Assembly: GCA_944322555.1 (NCBI GenBank)
Contig: CALUPJ010000050.1
Span: 1 to 36,715 of the forward strand
Length of the DNA: 36,715 nt
Direction: 5' to 3'
Source: Candidatus Gastranaerophilales bacterium
GTDB lineage: Bacteria; Cyanobacteriota; Vampirovibrionia; Gastranaerophilales; Gastranaerophilaceae
Shown here: piece by piece, positions 29,473 through 36,715 of the stretch
How the letters are laid out: every line of letters begins with the position of its first letter
How positions within the stretch are numbered: the first letter of the stretch is position 1
Translations under genes and position numbers: made by a program
Notes under the pieces: generated by a model
What the model saw: only the letters and a program-made list of their open reading frames with translations
Told to the model about the DNA's origin: nothing
Databases searched by the model: none

Positions 29473-32049
29473 ATGAATTGTTTTTTTAGAGATCAGCAGG
29501 AAGCTTTATTTAAGGCAACGAAGCCTTATCAATATGTCGGCGGGGAATTTTTGTCATACAACAAAGATTTTGATTCGGCAAAAGTAAGATTTGCTTTTGT
29601 TTTCCCGGATAAATATGAGATAGGAATAAGTAATCTCGGAGTACGTATAATATATGACAGGGTAAACGGTTATAAAAGTGCTGACGGAGAATCTCCATAT
29701 ATGGCAGACCGAGTTTATGCTCCTGAACCAGATTTTAAACCCGAATTTATTTATGGAGTCGAGTCAAAACATGCTCTTAAAGATTTTGATGGTGTAGGGT
29801 TTTCTTTGCAATATGAACTTTCTTACCCTACCGTCTTGAAAATGCTTGAAATGGGCGGGATTACAATTAGAAACGATGAACGCAGAGAAGAAGAGCCAAT
29901 TATTTTGGCAGGCGGTCCTTGTACGTTTAACCCGCTTCCTTTATCCGAATTTATTGACGTTTTTTGTATCGGTGACGGCGAAGAAATGATGGTTGAAGTG
30001 TGCGAATCTCTGGAACGCACGAAAGGGCTTTCCAGAAAAGAGAAAATAGAAGATTTATGCAAAGTAAAAGGGTGCTGGTCTGCAAATGTTTTACCTGAAA
30101 AAGGAGAAATCTGCGGAGAAAATATTTCCGAATTTCGTACGGTTGAAAAACGAATAGCTCCGCTAACGCTTGAATATACTCCTACTGCTTATCCGATTCC
30201 GTTTTCCAGTTCTGTACATGACAGAGCAATTGTGGAAATTAGGCGCGGCTGCGGCAGAATGTGCAGGTTTTGCCAGCCCGGACATGTTACTTTGCCCGTT
30301 AGAGAACGTTCGGCAGAGGACATTATAAATATAACAAAGAAGCTTGTGGATAATACGGGATACGAAGAATATTCCCTCCTTTCACTTTCGTCAAATGATT
30401 ATTCAAATATAAATGAAGTTATAAAAGAGCTTGCGCTTGATTTTAACAAACGTAAGGTTTCTGTATCTCTTCCAAGTCAGCGCATAGACGGATTTAATCT
30501 TGAGCTTGCAAATCTTATGCAGTCTGTACGAAAATCAGGAATGACGCTTGCTCCCGAAGCAGGCAGCCAGCGTCTCAGAAATTTTATAAAGAAGAATATT
30601 TCCGAAGAACAGATTATAAATACTTCACTTGCACTGTACGAAAACGGCTGGTCAAAAATCAAATTCTATTTTATAGCCGGACTTCCGACTGAAACACTTG
30701 AAGACATGGATGAAATGGCAGAGCTTTTAAGTAAAATCAAATACAGAGCGAAGCTTATCAAGCGTGAAAAAGGTTTAAATCACGGGCTTGAAATAACCTG
30801 TACACTTTCAATATTTGTTCCCAAGCCGTTTACACCATTCCAATGGTGTCCTCAAATGGATTTGGAGGAAGTTACTGAGCACATTCATTATCTTAAAGAA
30901 AAAACAAAGCACATAAAAGGTTTAAAAATAAATTATCACGAGAAGTTTGTTTCACAAATAGAAGCCGTCCTGACACGGGGAGATTCGTCTCTTTGCAAGT
31001 ATATAGAAGCTCTCTATAAGAAAGGTTGTTATCTTGATGCCTGGGGGGAATATTTTGACAAAAATATTTGGGCGCAAACTGCGGAAGAATGCGGATTTTC
31101 GTTGAATGAACTTGCACAGAAAGAGTATTGTCTTGAAGAAGCTCTTCCCTGGGATTTTATAAATACCGGTATAGATAAGAATTGGCTGAAAAATGAATAT
31201 TTAGAAGCTTTTAAACAAGGGCAAAATTTTTATATTCAGCCTACCTGTGAACATAAATGCGTACAATGCGGTGTTTGTCCGTCGCTACACACGCACAAAG
31301 TTATTGCAAAACCTTTCAAAGCTTCTGATAGGGCGCAAGAACTTGTTAATATACAGGCATTTCTCCAAAAGGATGTTCAAGTCTATAAATACAGATTAAA
31401 AATAACTAAAAAGGGGCTTTTAAGATATTTTTCACATCTGGACTGGCAGAATACTTTTCATAAAGTTCTTGCAAGGAGCAAATTGAATGTTGCATATACA
31501 CAAGGATTTAATCCGACAATGAAAGTCTCTATGGGTATTGCACTTCCTCTTTTTGCGGAATCTGAAGGAGAACTTGTCGATATTGAACTTTATGACAACT
31601 TGCAGGCAGAAGATATTAAAAATGTAATAAATTCAAATTTGCCTGATGGTGCCGTAATTATTGATGTACAAAAAACAGACAGACACGCGGAGCCCGTGGA
31701 AATTCAGGCTCAGTGGGCAGAATATCGTATAACCCCATATAATAAATCAAATGATAATTCTCTTTACAATTTTGAAAAATTTCGGTATGATGTAGATAAG
31801 GTTTTATCTTCTGATGAAATTTTGCTCACGAAGAAAAACAAAAAAGGTTTTGAAAAAACAACAGATATTAAAAAATCTATAGGAACACATAGGTTTGAAA
31901 ACGACAGTCTGTTTATATGTCTAAAAACCGGTCAGGGTTCTGACGTCCCTGCTCTCAGAGCGGATGATTTAATGAAGCTTGTTAATGAAAATCAAATCTT
32001 TGATATAACAAGAGTCCGATTCCTGAATGAAAAATTAGATGAGATGTAA
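29473..32049 (+). CDS. Fused radical SAM/DUF2344 protein (TIGR03960 + TIGR03936)
   Basis: An 858-residue two-part protein. Residues 1-600 are a B12-binding-like and radical SAM unit with CGRMCRFCQPG (Cys260, Cys264, Cys267 binding the 4Fe-4S cluster) and LAPEAGSQRLRNFI. A Cys-rich patch (CEHKCVQCGVC) near 592-601 may hold a second cluster. The C-terminal DUF2344 part begins near YRLKITKKGLLRYFSHLDWQ. Such fusions occur next to RNase E/G in many bacteria and are of unknown function, perhaps RNA modification. ATG 29473 is chosen over upstream in-frame starts because homology begins there and no binding site supports the longer form. Confidence 0.92.
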   Translation: MNCFFRDQQEALFKATKPYQYVGGEFLSYNKDFDSAKVRFAFVFPDKYEIGISNLGVRIIYDRVNGYKSADGESPYMADRVYAPEPDFKPEFIYGVESKHALKDFDGVGFSLQYELSYPTVLKMLEMGGITIRNDERREEEPIILAGGPCTFNPLPLSEFIDVFCIGDGEEMMVEVCESLERTKGLSRKEKIEDLCKVKGCWSANVLPEKGEICGENISEFRTVEKRIAPLTLEYTPTAYPIPFSSSVHDRAIVEIRRGCGRMCRFCQPGHVTLPVRERSAEDIINITKKLVDNTGYEEYSLLSLSSNDYSNINEVIKELALDFNKRKVSVSLPSQRIDGFNLELANLMQSVRKSGMTLAPEAGSQRLRNFIKKNISEEQIINTSLALYENGWSKIKFYFIAGLPTETLEDMDEMAELLSKIKYRAKLIKREKGLNHGLEITCTLSIFVPKPFTPFQWCPQMDLEEVTEHIHYLKEKTKHIKGLKINYHEKFVSQIEAVLTRGDSSLCKYIEALYKKGCYLDAWGEYFDKNIWAQTAEECGFSLNELAQKEYCLEEALPWDFINTGIDKNWLKNEYLEAFKQGQNFYIQPTCEHKCVQCGVCPSLHTHKVIAKPFKASDRAQELVNIQAFLQKDVQVYKYRLKITKKGLLRYFSHLDWQNTFHKVLARSKLNVAYTQGFNPTMKVSMGIALPLFAESEGELVDIELYDNLQAEDIKNVINSNLPDGAVIIDVQKTDRHAEPVEIQAQWAEYRITPYNKSNDNSLYNFEKFRYDVDKVLSSDEILLTKKNKKGFEKTTDIKKSIGTHRFENDSLFICLKTGQGSDVPALRADDLMKLVNENQIFDITRVRFLNEKLDEM

Positions 32050-32105
32050 TATGAGTTTGCGGGTTAAACCTCTAAACTCTGTCATATTAGAAAAGGATTT
32101 GAAAA

Positions 32106-33809
32106 ATGAAAGATGCAGTAGCTAACAAAATTATTATAGCCGAGCGTGACAATATTGCTGCGGTCGTAGAAAACGGAAAAGTTGCCGAGTTTTATGTCCA
32201 TAGAGGAGAAATTATCCTCGGTGATGTATATTTAGCCCAGGTAGAAAACATTTTACCCTCTATAGAAGCAGCATTTGTAAATGTGGGTTCTGATAAAATG
32301 GGATTTTTACATGCCCAGGACGTAATGGGGAAAGGCGCTTTGCAGGACAAACTGAAACCGAAACAAAAGATTGTTGTTCAAGTGGTAAAAGAACCTGTAG
32401 GGCACAAAGGGCCTCGTGTTACGACAGAAATATCATTGCCCGGAAGATTTTTGGTGCTTATGCCCAACGAAACAGGAATAAACGTAAGTAAAAAAATAAC
32501 GTCATCCAAAGAAAGAGCAAGATTAAAATCAGTTGTAAATCTGCTTAAACCAGTAGGCGTTGGAGTTATCGTAAGAACAGAAGCTGAAGGACAGACAGAA
32601 GCTGACATTCAGGAAGATTTGGAAATCCTGCTCGAGAAATGGAATAATATTATAACTTCTGCAGAAAGCATGACACCTCCAAGCCTTTTATACAGAGATC
32701 AGGACTTACTTTACAGAGTTATCAGAGAAGCATGTAACGAAGAAACACAGGAAATTATTGTAGACACTGCTTTCGCACTGAACCGTGTGCAAAATATCCT
32801 GCAAAACTGGCATATGAATAAAAATATTAACGTGACATTATATAAAGGTTCCGAACCTTTGCTTGTTGCAATGGATATTCATAAAGAAATTAAAGCGGCT
32901 TTGCAAATGAAAGTGAATTTGCCGTCCGGCGGTTATTTGTTTATCCAGACAACGGAAGCCCTTACGGTAATTGACGTTAACAGCGGTAAGTTTACAAACT
33001 CCGCAACACAAGATGAAACTATCCTTAAAACAAACATCGAAGCCGTACATGAAATAGCTCGCCAGCTAAGGCTGAGAAATATTGGCGGTATGATTATTAT
33101 AGATTTTATTGATATGACTTCCCGCGTAGATAAGCTGGCAATGATGGAAGAGCTGGAAATGGCTATGGAAGCTGATAAAGCTAAACCGCAGGTAGGTCAG
33201 TTGTCTGACTTAGGATTGGTAGAAATGACCCGTCACAGACAAGGGCAGGCGATAAGCGAAATTTTTGCAAAGCGTTGTCCGCATTGTCAGGGTAACGGTT
33301 ATATTATGGAAGATATTAAGTTTGCTTCTGCGACTTCCGAAGGTGAATACCGTGCAAAAGCTGCAAAGATTAAACTTCCAATGGGCGGGAAAAAGAAATT
33401 TAACAATAATAAATTTAATAATAACAAACAGGAAGAAGTTAAGGAACAGCAGAGTCCGATACAGGAAGAAAAACTTGAAACTACTGAAAATCCGTCAATT
33501 ACAGCTCAGGAAACAGCGGTTGAAATAAAAGAAGAAAAGAAAACAAGAAGAACAAAAGGCCGCAATAACAAGAAAATTAAGGAAACTGATGTTGTTTCGG
33601 AAAATATTGCACAGACTGTTATAACAGAAGGTGCAGAAATTGCTCCGGTAATTGCTGAAAGTGCATCGCAGAATTTAGAAGTTGCGGCTCCTGCTGAAAA
33701 TACAGAGGTGAAAGCAGAGGAAGAAAAAACTGTTAAGAAAAGCAGACGACCGAACAGAAATTCTCAGAAACGAACCAGAAAGACTACTAAAAAAGATGCG
33801 GAAGAATAG
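32106..33809 (+). CDS. rne: Ribonuclease E/G
   Basis: A 567-residue RNase E/G family endoribonuclease, which cleaves single-stranded AU-rich RNA and starts mRNA decay and rRNA maturation. S1-like domain about residues 35-110 (GDVYLAQVENILPSIEAAFV). The catalytic metal ligands are Asp290 (TVIDVNSGKF) and Asp333 (IIIDFIDM). The zinc-link is CPHC at 391-394. From residue 410 the tail is low complexity with Asn/Lys and Glu stretches ending in a basic cluster (KKSRRPNRNSQKRTRKTTKK), probably a disordered RNA/protein-binding tail. It follows the radical SAM gene by 56 bp, a conserved pair. Confidence 0.95.
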   Translation: MKDAVANKIIIAERDNIAAVVENGKVAEFYVHRGEIILGDVYLAQVENILPSIEAAFVNVGSDKMGFLHAQDVMGKGALQDKLKPKQKIVVQVVKEPVGHKGPRVTTEISLPGRFLVLMPNETGINVSKKITSSKERARLKSVVNLLKPVGVGVIVRTEAEGQTEADIQEDLEILLEKWNNIITSAESMTPPSLLYRDQDLLYRVIREACNEETQEIIVDTAFALNRVQNILQNWHMNKNINVTLYKGSEPLLVAMDIHKEIKAALQMKVNLPSGGYLFIQTTEALTVIDVNSGKFTNSATQDETILKTNIEAVHEIARQLRLRNIGGMIIIDFIDMTSRVDKLAMMEELEMAMEADKAKPQVGQLSDLGLVEMTRHRQGQAISEIFAKRCPHCQGNGYIMEDIKFASATSEGEYRAKAAKIKLPMGGKKKFNNNKFNNNKQEEVKEQQSPIQEEKLETTENPSITAQETAVEIKEEKKTRRTKGRNNKKIKETDVVSENIAQTVITEGAEIAPVIAESASQNLEVAAPAENTEVKAEEEKTVKKSRRPNRNSQKRTRKTTKKDAEE

Positions 33810-34197
33810 AATTGTAACAATTATACTGTTTTTAATTCTCTGTATACCTGTTCTTGCAGAGGAGCCTGTAATGCCTGCTGCTAATCCTGAAGTTCAGGAG
33901 GAGACTTTTGAACAAATTAAGGCTAACAGTAATGTTGTTCAAGAACAAGCTGCGCAGGAAAAAATCAGTTATAAACAACCCGTTAGTAAACGCAAAATTG
34001 CAAAGAAATTTTTGCTGGCAATGGGCGGTGTTGCAGTCTCCTCTATTCTCCTATTCCTTATTTTGAGCTTGTATAATAAGATTCGAGAAGGATTTGTGAC
34101 TCCGGAAGGTATAGGTGAAAAAGAAGAAACAATGCTTGAAACACCAGATAATACCGTTGATGCGGTAAGAACTTTTCTTGACAAAACAAAATATTAG
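33796..34197 (+). CDS. Small membrane protein of unknown function
   Basis: A 133-residue protein. It has an N-terminal signal or anchor (residues 5-20, IVTIILFLILCIPVLA), an acidic/Gln-rich periplasmic loop, and a second strong membrane helix (about 69-90, LLAMGGVAVSSILLFLILSL) with a cytoplasmic tail. The two-segment pattern resembles FliO-like or small envelope proteins but no motif supports this. Its start overlaps the rne end by 14 nt, so the two are co-transcribed. Function unknown. Confidence 0.8.
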   Translation: MRKNRIVTIILFLILCIPVLAEEPVMPAANPEVQEETFEQIKANSNVVQEQAAQEKISYKQPVSKRKIAKKFLLAMGGVAVSSILLFLILSLYNKIREGFVTPEGIGEKEETMLETPDNTVDAVRTFLDKTKY

Positions 34198-34234
34198 TAC
34201 TTATATACTGCATAGCGCAAATAAAAGGCAATTT

Positions 34235-35047
34235 ATGGAGCAAAGAAATTTTAGTTTTTATATTGTGCCGACACCGATAGGAAATATTCGGGATATTACA
34301 TTTCGAGCAGTGGATATTCTTAATAAGGTTGATATTATTGCCTGTGAAGATACAAGAATAACTCAAAAACTTTTAAATCATTATGATATAAAGACAAAGT
34401 GCATTTCTTATCATAAGTATAATGAGCGTGAACGTATAGATTTTTTTCTAAACGAATTAAGAAATGGTAAACGCATAGCACTGGTTTCTGATGCCGGAAC
34501 CCCCATGATTTGCGACCCGGGAAATGTAATTATAGAAGAGCTTAATAAAAATGGCTTTACGGTCTCTGCTCTACCGGGAGCTTGTGCTGTGACAACTTTT
34601 CTCTCCCAACTGCCCAGAAACAATGAAGAATTTACCTTTATTGGATTTATTCCTAGGAGCGAAAAACAGATAGAAGAAGTTGTTCAAAAGTATTTAAGAA
34701 ATAATCTGGTTTTCTATGAATCTCCGGAGCGTATATTGAAAACTTTGGGGATAATAAGAAATTTACGCGGAGATATAAGAGTCAGCATCGGACGTGAACT
34801 TTCCAAATTGTACGAAGAGGTTAAAACGGACACCATATCCCGACTGTTAGAACATTTTAAAAATGGTATCCGCGGAGAAATTGTATGTCTTATTTATGCA
34901 GACGAAAATCCTGAGACAGCAGAATTGGAACAAAAAATAAGCATTTTAAAATCAAAAGGGTTTAAAGATAAAGAGATTTCCGTAATTTTATCAACCTTAT
35001 ATAACAAAAAAAAAAATGAAATTTATAAACGTTTGCTAGACATGTAA
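34235..35047 (+). CDS. rsmI: 16S rRNA 2'-O-methyltransferase RsmI
   Basis: A 270-residue tetrapyrrole-methylase-fold enzyme that methylates the 2'-O of C1402 in 16S rRNA. Motifs: YIVPTPIGNIRDIT near residue 9, IACEDTRITQKLLNHY near 35, LVSDAGTPMICDPG near 83, LPGACAVTTFLSQ near 108, and FYESPERI near 158. Length typical. ATG 34235 is chosen because AAAAGG lies upstream and the family N-terminus begins there; a TTG at 34178 would overlap the preceding gene. A low-GC run of eight or more A near 35007 may be a frameshift-prone site, but the frame is intact. Confidence 0.95.
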   Translation: MEQRNFSFYIVPTPIGNIRDITFRAVDILNKVDIIACEDTRITQKLLNHYDIKTKCISYHKYNERERIDFFLNELRNGKRIALVSDAGTPMICDPGNVIIEELNKNGFTVSALPGACAVTTFLSQLPRNNEEFTFIGFIPRSEKQIEEVVQKYLRNNLVFYESPERILKTLGIIRNLRGDIRVSIGRELSKLYEEVKTDTISRLLEHFKNGIRGEIVCLIYADENPETAELEQKISILKSKGFKDKEISVILSTLYNKKKNEIYKRLLDM

Positions 35048-35075
35048 ACATTTGTAAAGATTTCTTACAAAATCC

Positions 35076-35102
35076 TAAAGTTTTCCTAAAAAATGCCGAT
35101 AA
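35076..35102 (+). promoter_or_regulatory. Perfect sigma-28 (FliA) promoter
   Basis: TAAAGTTT at 35076-35083, an 11-nt spacer, and GCCGATAA at 35095-35102. This equals the established FliA consensus TAAAGTTT-N11-GCCGATAA at all 16 positions. The gene start (35153) is 50 bp downstream. The 5' leader also holds TTATCGG (35131-35137), complementary to CCGATAA. The preceding bases AAAATCCTAAAG match those of the promoter at 15098. Confidence 0.85.
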
Positions 35103-35152
35103 GTATATTACAAGATTCAGAAAAATACATTTATCGGAAAGGACAAAAGGAT

Positions 35153-35308
35153 ATGTTGAAAAAAATTGCAACCCCAACAAACAATACATTTAGCGGAGTT
35201 GAATTTATATTGAGAGGGGCTAAAAAGCGAAGGACAATGGCAGTATCCAATGCGGTAACAATAAATGCCGAATCCGGGGTTCAGGTTAAACTACAAGCAG
35301 TGAAATAA
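35153..35308 (+). CDS. 51-residue protein behind a sigma-28 promoter
   Basis: A 51-residue basic protein (begins MLKKIATPTNNTFSGVEFIL; ends VKLQAVK). ATG 35153 is chosen because AAAGGA lies 9 bases upstream and the transcript should start about 45 bp before. No signal peptide or membrane helix. No known family; not FlgM-like by inspection. The C-terminal half (VTINAESGVQVKLQAVK) looks beta-rich. The perfect FliA promoter ties it to the late flagellar regulon. A terminator follows at 35407. Candidate for a lineage-specific motility component. Confidence 0.7.
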   Translation: MLKKIATPTNNTFSGVEFILRGAKKRRTMAVSNAVTINAESGVQVKLQAVK

Positions 35309-35406
35309 GAGTGAGAATGAGCTAAACCGGCTGCATTTACACTCAACAGTTTCAGCGGTATGAAAAGGACTGTCTTGGAATAAGATAGTTGAGAGTATAA
35401 AAAGAG

Positions 35407-35435
35407 TCCCGATGTAAAGTCGGGATTTTTATTTT
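35407..35435 (+). terminator. Intrinsic terminator
   Basis: TCCCGA (35407-35412) and TCGGGA (35420-35425) form a GC-rich stem around TGTAAAG, followed by TTTTTATTTT. It ends the 35153 transcript before tRNA-Ser(GCT). The 98 bp between the gene and the stem hold nothing recognised. Confidence 0.85.
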
Positions 35436-35474
35436 GAAAAATAAAATGTTTATGATATTATATGTATATACCGA

Positions 35475-35564
35475 GGAGAAGTGGCCGAGTAGGTTTAAGG
35501 CGGCACCCTGCTAAGGTGTTGTGTGGGCTAACCTGCACCGAGGGTTCGAATCCCTCCTTCTCCG
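35475..35564 (+). tRNA. tRNA-Ser(GCT)
   Basis: Acceptor GGAGAAG pairs with CTTCTCC. D-arm GGCCGAGTAGGTTTAAGG, anticodon loop CTGCTAA giving anticodon GCT (reads AGC/AGU), long variable arm, T-arm AGGGTTCGAATCCCT. Discriminator G, CCA not encoded, 90 nt. A run of eight T follows directly and can act as the terminator tail. Confidence 0.95.
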
Positions 35565-35628
35565 TTTTTTTTGGGGAACTGCTAAACATAAAACGGAAAA
35601 ATCATATTATAAAATTGTCTTTTTACAA

Positions 35629-35770
35629 CCGGTTTGATTTGTACGGATACTTTGATTATTTTGGACAGCCCGCTCTGTGAGGGCGTTTTCAGGTCGGAAA
35701 ATTAAGTTTACCAAAAAAATCAAACTGCCGAAATGGACTTTTTGGGGACTGTACGGATAGTTTGATTTTT
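35629..35770 (+). repeat. tRNA-Ser-associated repeat, right copy
   Basis: About 140 bp aligning with the reverse complement of 2361-2497. Two GTACGGATA cores stand at 35641 and 35751, about 110 bp apart. AAAAAATCAAACT (35715-35727) is complementary to AGTTTGATTTTTT (35758-35770), so part of it can fold. It lies 65 bp after tRNA-Ser(GCT), the same arrangement as at tRNA-Ser(CGA). The rest of the gene-free stretch (35771-36021) is AT-rich with nothing recognised. Confidence 0.75.
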
Positions 35771-36021
35771 TCTTAATATAGCTGGTTTTAGTGTAAAGAA
35801 ACAGGACAATACAGAAAAAGGGAACTTGCCTCAAAGTCCCTCTGTGTAAAGGAATTTTAGAATAATTTAGGGTTACAGAAAAGTCCGGTATGTCCGATTT
35901 GTAGGACTACTATACTCACAAAAATATAAAAAGTAGAAAAGAATATCCCCCAATAGCCTTATTTCTGTAAGGTAACACCCGATAACAAACATAGGACTTT
36001 TGCCGTCAAAAAGTAACATGA

Positions 36022-36093
36022 GTTCCGTAAAAAATATTTTTCTGCCACAAAACGGAACCTTAACGGAACTTTTTTGCGGAACCAAACGGAACC
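36022..36093. repeat. Cluster of CGGAAC iterations
   Basis: Four direct CGGAAC copies (36054, 36064, 36077 and 36088, approximate) plus one inverted copy (GTTCCG at 36022) within 72 bp, directly upstream of the exported protein gene. GCGGAACC also occurs at 2279, near the left repeat. Could be an operator array for the nearby regulator, or replication-type iterons; neither is proved. Confidence 0.45.
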
Positions 36094-36137
36094 ATAAATC
36101 TGTTGTGGTATAATTGAATAAAAGTCGAGGTTATTGT

Positions 36138-36473
36138 ATGAAAAAATTTATTATAATAATGTTCTGTTTATTCTTACCAAGCGTTTGTTTTGCACAAACA
36201 GAACATGGGATTATTACTAACAAAAGAGGGCTAGTTTTACAAGCTTTAGATAATGGAGCATTAGGATATATTTGTCCTAAGTGGGCATTAGATAATGACG
36301 ACTGTCGTTCTGGACAATTTGTATATTTTAATTTCAATCTGGATTTTGTTGACAATCAAAGATTTAGTATTCCTAAAAATTATTATTTTTATGCTGATGG
36401 TGTTTACAAGTATGTAAACAGAGAAAATATTTCAAAAACTGTCCGTAAAATAGAATTATATTCAAAAGATTAA
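36138..36473 (+). CDS. Small exported hypothetical protein
   Basis: A 111-residue protein with a signal peptide (MKKFIIIMFCLFLPSVCFA, cleavage near residue 19). The mature part has two Cys (YICPKW and NDDCRSG) that could form a disulfide. It is beta-rich and ends RKIELYSKD. ATG 36138 is chosen because CGAGG lies upstream and the signal peptide starts there; the earlier start at 36114 is weak. TATAAT lies near 36109 as a possible -10. It converges on the partial regulator with an 18-bp gap. Unknown function, perhaps part of a mobile region. Confidence 0.75.
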   Translation: MKKFIIIMFCLFLPSVCFAQTEHGIITNKRGLVLQALDNGALGYICPKWALDNDDCRSGQFVYFNFNLDFVDNQRFSIPKNYYFYADGVYKYVNRENISKTVRKIELYSKD

Positions 36474-36491
36474 AATTAGTTTAAGATTAAT

Positions 36492-36715
36492 TTAAAGTTT
36501 ATTATTCTTACTCTCAACATGCTCTTTAATAACTTTATAAACATACCTAGTGGTTGTATCACACGCTAAAGCTAATCTATTTACACTCGTTGCATCAAGA
36601 TAATTCTCAATAATATACTGCTTTTTGTATTGTTGATTGCAGTGAGCATGGATTGAAAACTTTTCTCCTGAAGCATTAAACATTAATTTTTTAGTCGCCT
36701 CTAAGCCAATAATAG
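36492..36715 (-). CDS. Partial Mor-like transcription regulator (runs off the window)
   Basis: The C-terminal 74 residues of an open frame that continues past the right edge (in-frame from 36715; starts ...IIGLEATKKLMFNAS). The layout resembles the Mor activator domain of Mu-like phages: an IG..A..L block, then HAHCNQQYKKQYIIENYLDA, and a C-terminal helix-turn-helix (NRLALACDTTTRYVYKVIKE). Mor proteins activate middle genes of phage Mu. This suggests a prophage or mobile region to the right. Assignment is moderate because the N-terminus is missing and the match is judged by eye. Confidence 0.5.
   Translation of the reverse strand, partial: IIGLEATKKLMFNASGEKFSIHAHCNQQYKKQYIIENYLDATSVNRLALACDTTTRYVYKVIKEHVESKNNKL

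Noticed and set aside
35475-35564. tRNA-Ser as phage attachment site with a duplicated 3' end
   Set aside because: No second copy of the tRNA 3' end was found near either tRNA-Ser in the window; only the downstream repeat is shared.
35932-35990. Additional sigma-28 site at CCGATAA near 35970
   Set aside because: No TAAAG lies at the required distance upstream.

Overview
The window looks like a chromosomal segment of a flagellated, AT-rich bacterium close to Cyanobacteria, most likely of the non-photosynthetic sister lineage (Melainabacteria/Vampirovibrionia, possibly Gastranaerophilales). This is an inference from gene content: a MinC-MinD-MinE set, a long RNase E/G beside a fused radical SAM/DUF2344 protein, flagellar rod genes, no photosynthesis genes, and many small lineage-type exported proteins. 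No rRNA, CRISPR array, integrase or transposase was seen.

Layout. 1-2640: a small unknown gene, a decayed gene, a Dph6-like ATP pyrophosphatase among repeats, and tRNA-Ser(CGA). 2699-4839 (minus): fliO followed by a neuB-like and a kdsC-like gene. 4923-8721 (plus): five tightly packed genes encoding a histidine kinase, Nudix hydrolase, AroH-type chorismate mutase, receiver-only response regulator and exported repeat protein. 8826-9154 (minus): tRNA-Tyr, tRNA-Thr(GGT) and tRNA-Thr(TGT). 9321-11613 (plus): two FlgF/FlgG-type rod proteins, flgB and flgC behind a sigma-28-like promoter. 11683-14930: a divergent PheA-like protein, then minC-minD-minE on the minus strand. 15098-16195: a sigma-28-type promoter, a 435-bp segment bounded by inverted repeats, and two small unknown genes. 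16246-22600: PBP4-type peptidase, nitrilase-family amidase, DUF374 acyltransferase, PncC/CinA amidase, HD-GYP-like protein, DUF308 membrane protein and a TonB-C/TPR protein. 22655-27583 (minus): GGDEF-like protein, DegT-family aminotransferase, UbiA prenyltransferase, ROK kinase and NanE. 27652-35047: an anchored unknown protein, a membrane HEAGH protein, radical SAM protein, RNase E/G, a small membrane protein and RsmI. 35076-36715: a textbook sigma-28 promoter with a 51-residue gene, tRNA-Ser(GCT), a repeat copy matching the one near tRNA-Ser(CGA), an exported protein and a partial Mor-like regulator that runs off the window.

How the genes connect. Motility is the main thread: fliO, the rod genes and three sigma-28-type promoters, two of which precede unrecognised small genes. 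NeuB/KdsC downstream of fliO, plus NanE, a ROK kinase and a sugar aminotransferase, suggest acidic-sugar (nonulosonate) metabolism, perhaps for flagellar or surface glycans. AroH and the PheA-like protein belong to the chorismate-to-phenylalanine branch, but the PheA-like protein lacks key residues. HD-GYP and GGDEF-like genes hint at cyclic-di-GMP control, although the GGDEF motif is altered. The best candidates for something undescribed are the sigma-28-driven small genes with the inverted-repeat-bounded segment, and the repeat found downstream of both tRNA-Ser genes.
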